From positions 1 through 7,635 of the forward strand of contig JAJFMS010000133.1 of NCBI GenBank assembly GCA_020696885.1: 7,635 bases of DNA, given 5' to 3'. Positions within the stretch are counted from its first letter, which is position 1, and each line of letters starts with the position of its first letter. The stretch comes from Armatimonadota bacterium. GTDB taxonomy: Bacteria; Armatimonadota; SYMT01. The position numbers and the translations under genes are program-made. Positions 4,103 to 7,635 of the stretch are shown here, one piece after another. The notes under the pieces are model-generated. The model ran no database searches and was not told where the DNA came from. It saw only the letters and a list, made by a program, of their open reading frames with translations.

Positions 4103-6298
4103 ATGATCCGACGTGTCCTCGTTTGCCTGTCGCTCCTTGCCGGGGCGGGTGCCGTTGCGGCGGGAGGTGATTCCCGCGCTGCGTCGCCCGTCCCGGATTT
4201 CACCTTCATCCACTGCAGCGATATCCACGTGCCGCCCGGCGTCACGCGGAAGACCGGGCCGGAAGGGGGTCCGCTGTTTGGCAGCGCGGAAGTGGTCTCG
4301 CAGATCAAGACGCTTACCACGCCGCTGGAACTGCCGCCGTATGGGGTTACCGTTCCGGCACCGTCGTTTGCCATCGCGACCGGGGATCTGACGGAGTTCG
4401 GCGGGCTGAACGGGTGGTGGGACGACTACCTGAAGTTGTGGCAGGGCGCGCCGTTCCCGGTGTATCACCAGTCCGGCAACCACGACTCCACGTGGGCGTG
4501 CCAGCGGTACCGCATTCGGGAGCTGCATGGGGGCGCTTACTACTCGTTCGATCGGAACGGGTGTCACTTCATCGGCTGGGATTCCGCCACTCCCCAGGAC
4601 CCACGTCCTTCGTTCGGGGAGGAGGGGCTGCGGTGGCTCCGGGAGGACCTGAAGCGGGTGAAGCGGGAGACGCCGATCTTCCTCTACTGCCATCATCCGA
4701 TCGACAGCGGTGAGTTCGCCTCCCTGTACGAGCGCGACCGGCTGCTGGACCTACTGCGGCCTTACAACCTGACGCTCCTGCTGGTGGGGCACGGCCACAG
4801 CGCGCAGCACCGGGTAGTGGCCGGGGTGGACCAGGTGATGGGCGGCAGCACGTTCGGCGCGGCGCCGGGGTACGCGGTCGTCTCGGTGAAGAGCGGGATG
4901 CTGCGGGTGGCTTATCGGAAAGCGGGGGAGGCCACGGCGCTGAAGCCGCTGCTGGAGCGGCCGCTGAACCGGAGGAGCGTCTATCCGAAGATCGAGGTCC
5001 TGGAGCCCCGTGATCTGGCGTCCGTGACGGGGGATACGGTCCGCATTCGCGCGCGCATCGACCGCAACGACATCACCGCCGTGCGGTGGGAACTGGACGA
5101 CGAGAAGGGCAGCCCCCGCGAGTTGCGGCGGCGTGGGAACGAGTGGTCCGCCGAGTTGGATCGTCAGGAGGTCGAGAAGCTGGCGGAGGGCTGTCACTAT
5201 CTCCGCCTGACCTTCACCGGCACAGCAGCCGCGGGCAAGCCCTCGACGTTCCAACGGACTACCCGGTTCTACCTCGCGCCGTCCGACGGCCGCCTGCTCT
5301 GGCGCGCGGCGATGGGCGGGTCCGGAAAAGCCTCGCCGGTGGTGACGGAGGACCTGGTGGTAGCGGGGGCCGGCGACGGGGTGCTCTACGCGTTCGACCG
5401 GGCTCGGGGACGGCCTCGCTGGAAGCTCCGCACGGGCGGCGAGATCCTGGCCCAGCCGCTGGCGACCTCCGAGGGGTTCTACGTCGGCTCCGGCGACGGG
5501 AAGGTCTATGCCGTGGACCGCAACGGGCGCAAGCGGTGGGCCTTCGAGGTAGGCGCGCCGGTTTATTCAACGGCGGTGACGGCTGGGGGTCGAGTGGTGT
5601 TCGCCGCCAACAACGGGCACGTCTACTGCCTGGAAGAACGGGATGGGCGTAAGGTGTGGGAGTCGGACGTCCCGCAGTATTCGATCGAGAGCCGCCCGTT
5701 CCTGGGGGAAGGCGTGGTCTACTATGGCTCCTGGGACGGCTACCTCTACGCATTCAATCTCGCGGACGGCACGGTCCGATGGAAGACGCAGCGCGCCGGC
5801 TCCGCGGCGTCACTGCCGGGTGTGGCGCGCTACTACAGTCCGCAGGATGCCGGCCCGGTAGCGGCGGGCGGGAAGCTGTGGGTGGCGGACCGGATGTTCC
5901 GGCTCAGCGTAATGGACGCGGCCTCCGGACGGATGTTGGAAGAGCGGAAGGACGTGTCGAGCGTCGCGCTGTCGGCGGATCGGACGGCGATTTATCTCCG
6001 GGGCACGGACGGTTTTCTCCGCAAAGCGAACCTGTCCGGGCGCGAGCTGTGGAGCGCGCCCGCGATGACCAACGTGATCCCTTCGGCTCCGTGTGAGGAC
6101 GGCGGACGGGTATTCTCTGCCAGCCCCACGGGACGCATCATCGCCTTCGACACACGCACCGGGCGGCGGGAGTGGGAGTATCAGGCCACGCCGGGGCTTT
6201 ACGTCTTCTCCGATCCGGTCGCTCGTGACGGGATGGTCTATGTCACGGGAATGGACGGCTCCGTGAGCGCGCTGCGGGCCGGGGACCGGTTTCGGTAG
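4103..6298 (+). CDS. Secreted metallophosphoesterase / Ig-like / PQQ-type propeller fusion
   Basis: A 731-residue exported protein. Signal peptide about 1-20, ending near AVAA. Calcineurin-like phosphoesterase domain about 31-270 with a full metal-ligand set: D40 and H42 in SDIH, D95 in TGDL, N126/H127 in GNHD, H197/H198 in CHHP, and H230/H232 in GHGH. A beta-sandwich about 293-392 follows, Ig-like. A beta-propeller about 397-728 consists of recurring units of the type VYAxDxxxGxxxW, for example at 427-440, 467-479, 507-519, 547-560 and 679-691, seven or eight blades, as in PQQ-like repeat proteins. The phosphoesterase is probably active outside the cytoplasm on an unknown phosphoester; the propeller is a likely binding module. 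ATG 4103 is chosen because it starts the signal peptide, although no Shine-Dalgarno is visible; the frame is open back to 3875, but that part is repeat sequence. It stands alone on this strand between a terminator and a convergent gene. Confidence 0.9.
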   Translation: MIRRVLVCLSLLAGAGAVAAGGDSRAASPVPDFTFIHCSDIHVPPGVTRKTGPEGGPLFGSAEVVSQIKTLTTPLELPPYGVTVPAPSFAIATGDLTEFGGLNGWWDDYLKLWQGAPFPVYHQSGNHDSTWACQRYRIRELHGGAYYSFDRNGCHFIGWDSATPQDPRPSFGEEGLRWLREDLKRVKRETPIFLYCHHPIDSGEFASLYERDRLLDLLRPYNLTLLLVGHGHSAQHRVVAGVDQVMGGSTFGAAPGYAVVSVKSGMLRVAYRKAGEATALKPLLERPLNRRSVYPKIEVLEPRDLASVTGDTVRIRARIDRNDITAVRWELDDEKGSPRELRRRGNEWSAELDRQEVEKLAEGCHYLRLTFTGTAAAGKPSTFQRTTRFYLAPSDGRLLWRAAMGGSGKASPVVTEDLVVAGAGDGVLYAFDRARGRPRWKLRTGGEILAQPLATSEGFYVGSGDGKVYAVDRNGRKRWAFEVGAPVYSTAVTAGGRVVFAANNGHVYCLEERDGRKVWESDVPQYSIESRPFLGEGVVYYGSWDGYLYAFNLADGTVRWKTQRAGSAASLPGVARYYSPQDAGPVAAGGKLWVADRMFRLSVMDAASGRMLEERKDVSSVALSADRTAIYLRGTDGFLRKANLSGRELWSAPAMTNVIPSAPCEDGGRVFSASPTGRIIAFDTRTGRREWEYQATPGLYVFSDPVARDGMVYVTGMDGSVSALRAGDRFR

Positions 6299-6350
6299 GC
6301 GGCTGGGAGAGGTGAGGGGTGGGAGGTGAGGAGGTGAGGTGAAGGGAAGG
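6299..6350. repeat. Purine-rich AGGTGAGG repeat tract
   Basis: AGGTGAGG occurs at 6310-6317, 6324-6331 and 6332-6339 within a nearly pyrimidine-free G/A/T stretch between the two convergent genes. The strand asymmetry is strong. It is non-coding, and no T-tract terminator for the phosphoesterase gene is seen here. Confidence 0.6.
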
Positions 6351-6359
6351 CGGCGCGCA

Positions 6360-6397
6360 GCGCCACCCGCACGCCCACACGCACCTACAGGTGGCGC
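6360..6397 (-). terminator. Possible hairpin at the 3' end of the membrane-protein gene
   Basis: GCGCCACC (6360-6367) pairs perfectly with GGTGGCGC (6390-6397) across a 22-base loop. The stem's right arm lies inside the last codons of the reverse-strand gene. No T run follows on either strand, so it is at best a weak or Rho-assisted stop between convergent genes. Confidence 0.3.
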
Positions 6398-7053
6398 GGC
6401 TCTTCGGGGAAGTCGCGCCAGATGAGGGCGGCGGAGGCGGCTACGGAGAGGCCGAGGAGCATCCCGAGCACCAGCACGACCAGGGGGATCACCACCGTAA
6501 CAAAGGCGCTCACCGTGAGGATCGGCGAGGCGAGGAGGGCGAAGAACGGGCGGACGACGGGCGGCTGGGCCGCGGGCGCGGTGCGCATGTAGAGCCCGGC
6601 CACGCCGATCGGGATGGCCAGGAACCCGTAGACCGCGCCCCAGCCGATGCCCTGGCCCACCAGCGCGCGGAAGATGACGCCGCGCCCGCGAGCCTGCTCC
6701 TCGGGCGTGATCCGGATCGCCCAGAGCGAGCGCCAGATCAGGAAGCCGATGAGCCCGCACGCCAGGGCCGCCTCCGGAAAGCCGGCGCCGAAGAGCACGT
6801 TCTCGATACTCGGTGAGGGCGGCAGCGCGGTGTTATCCAGCCGCTGGGGCAAGAGCTTGGTCCCGGAGGCGGCCATCAGCCAGGAGACGAGCGCGCACAC
6901 GCCGGAGCCGGAGATTCCGAACACCAGCGGGATCATCCCGAGGTGCGGAAACCGCTTGCGGTCCCGCTTGATGCGCAGCTCGCCGCCCGGTCCCGGCTCA
7001 TAGGTGACGCCCTGGCGGTGGCGATACTGCCCGATCTTCTGCCGTGCACCCAT
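6385..7053 (-). CDS. Multi-pass membrane protein, unknown function
   Basis: A 222-residue protein I do not recognise. A basic N-terminus of about 35 residues (RIKRDRKR at 27-34) is followed by hydrophobic segments at about 37-62, 85-113, 134-156 and 168-212. The last is long enough for two helices, giving four or five spans. Between spans two and three is a charged cytosolic-type loop (RITPEEQARGRG). The short C-terminus is RDFPEEPRHL. The positive-inside bias puts the N-terminus in the cytoplasm. No catalytic or transporter motif is visible. ATG 7053 is preferred over GTG 7059 because AAGGGG lies seven bases before it. It converges with the phosphoesterase gene and is divergent from the exported protein at 7201, so neither neighbour is in its operon. 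Confidence 0.8.
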   Translation of the reverse strand: MGARQKIGQYRHRQGVTYEPGPGGELRIKRDRKRFPHLGMIPLVFGISGSGVCALVSWLMAASGTKLLPQRLDNTALPPSPSIENVLFGAGFPEAALACGLIGFLIWRSLWAIRITPEEQARGRGVIFRALVGQGIGWGAVYGFLAIPIGVAGLYMRTAPAAQPPVVRPFFALLASPILTVSAFVTVVIPLVVLVLGMLLGLSVAASAALIWRDFPEEPRHL

Positions 7054-7060
7054 CCGCACA

Positions 7061-7066
7061 CCCCTT
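7061..7066 (-). promoter_or_regulatory. Ribosome binding site fixing the ATG at 7053
   Basis: On the reverse strand AAGGGG ends seven bases before ATG 7053. The alternative GTG at 7059 would be only one base away, too close to initiate. Confidence 0.7.
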
Positions 7067-7087
7067 GTCCGAAGACTCTCTGTTCGT

Positions 7088-7093
7088 ATTATC
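7088..7093 (-). promoter_or_regulatory. Candidate -10 element for the membrane-protein gene
   Basis: GATAAT on the reverse strand matches TATAAT at five of six positions in a locally AT-rich spot 34 bases before the start codon. No recognisable -35 lies at 17 bp, so it is a weak call. Confidence 0.3.
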
Positions 7094-7156
7094 CTTCACT
7101 CTCGCCGGCTCCCATACCTCGCGCCGGGTGCGGCAACATTCCCGGGCGGGTTGTCG

Positions 7157-7162
7157 TATAGC
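7157..7162 (+). promoter_or_regulatory. Candidate -10 element for the exported-protein gene
   Basis: TATAGC, 38 bases before ATG 7201, matches TATAAT at four of six positions. The opposite strand of the same spot reads TGCTATACG, an extended -10-like sequence, so the site could serve either direction of this divergent gap. No good -35 is visible. Confidence 0.25.
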
Positions 7163-7200
7163 ATGTGGATCTGTCCGCCCCAGCACGGTTTTCAGCACCT

Positions 7201-7635
7201 ATGAAAGTCTCTCTCCGACACAGTCTTGCCACGTTCGTCCTCGTTGCGATCTCGGCCACCGCTGCGAACGCCGTCTCTCCGGGCCTGGAGAAGGCGGTGG
7301 CCGCCGCCCGCCAGGAAGCGACGCGTAAGGCCGCCGCTCGCAACTGGGACGGTGCGGTCGAAGCGATCCGGAACGCCCGGGACCGGGTTCGCAGCGAGCG
7401 GCGTACGGCGCTCCGCCCGCAGTCGCCGGCGGAGACTCCCGCCTACCGGGCGGCCAAGAAGAACCTGCATGAGTGGCTGCTGCAGCAGCAGAAGCTGGTG
7501 AAAGCGGGGAAGACGGACCGCCAACGGGTGGGGCGCGAGTTCAAGCAGAAGGAGCTGGCGCTGCAGAAGACGTACGGATGGGGCGCCTTGCCGCCGCACG
7601 ACTCCACCGCGGCCGGCCGCGCGACCGCTGCGTAC
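7201..7635 (+). CDS. Exported helical protein, 5' part only
   Basis: The frame from ATG 7201 is open for all 145 codons to the window edge, so the gene is truncated by the window, not broken. Signal peptide 1-24 (basic MKVSLRH, hydrophobic core, cut after ANA). The visible mature part is rich in Ala, Arg, Lys and Gln and looks alpha-helical: 28-70 (EKAVAAARQEATRKAA then WDGAVEAIRNARDRV) and 80-125 (KKNLHEWLLQQQKLVKAG onwards), with coiled-coil-like spacing. After TYGWGALPP (124-132) the helical pattern stops. GC-rich third positions match the neighbours. No Shine-Dalgarno is visible upstream, so initiation may rely on another signal. The family is not recognised and function cannot be given from this part. 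Confidence 0.8.
   Translation, partial: MKVSLRHSLATFVLVAISATAANAVSPGLEKAVAAARQEATRKAAARNWDGAVEAIRNARDRVRSERRTALRPQSPAETPAYRAAKKNLHEWLLQQQKLVKAGKTDRQRVGREFKQKELALQKTYGWGALPPHDSTAAGRATAAY

Noticed and set aside
5810..6760. 316-residue reverse frame overlapping the phosphoesterase and membrane-protein genes
   Set aside because: It is out of phase with the membrane protein, lacks hydrophobic pattern or domain, and passes through the purine tract.
1..7635. CRISPR array, tRNA or rRNA gene, transposase or phage genes
   Set aside because: No regularly spaced repeats with unique spacers, no cloverleaf and no recombinase-like protein were seen on either strand.

Overview
The window is GC-rich throughout, with G or C strongly preferred at third codon positions. 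It looks like bacterial chromosome from a lineage with long, structured, repeat-laden intergenic gaps. A secreted phosphoesterase fused to a PQQ-type propeller, Gly/Pro-rich secreted proteins, and short tandem or palindromic repeats in nearly every gap suggest a group such as Armatimonadota, Planctomycetota or a relative. This placement is an impression; no phylogenetic marker is present.

Layout. (1) 1-333: a non-coding element bounded by about 65-bp inverted repeats (62/65 identical). Each arm ends inward in a heptamer array, and two hairpins with a shared core lie inside. (2) 379-2762: a two-component operon, an OmpR/PhoB-type response regulator overlapping a membrane HisKA kinase by ATGA. 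(3) 2763-2903: an AT-rich promoter/leader with an 11-bp-period direct repeat and two hairpins. (4) 2904-3683: a secreted LTxxQ/Spy-CpxP-like protein built from two tandem copies of one helical domain, ending in a strong terminator at 3708-3744. (5) 3745-4102: the 3' remnant of a reverse-strand gene, a REP-like palindrome and a decamer array. (6) 4103-6298: a secreted metallophosphoesterase, Ig-like and PQQ-propeller fusion. (7) 6299-6384: a purine-rich repeat tract and a hairpin. (8) 6385-7053, reverse: a multi-pass membrane protein of unknown function. (9) 7201-7635: the start of an exported helical protein that runs off the window.

How the genes may work together. Kinase, regulator and the LTxxQ-like secreted protein have the gene content of a Cpx/Zra-type envelope-stress module. 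Two observations support the link. A direct repeat with 11-bp period, the spacing typical of OmpR-family regulators, occurs upstream of both the regulator (306-323) and the secreted protein (2792-2809); the two sites agree at 12 of 18 positions. The kinase's extracytoplasmic region also carries a long Gly/Pro/Arg-rich segment resembling the Gly/Pro-rich tails of the secreted protein. The regulator-side site lies inside the inverted repeat, so the repeat element may have supplied the promoter. This linkage is inference from sequence only. The genes after 3745 have no evident functional tie to the module.
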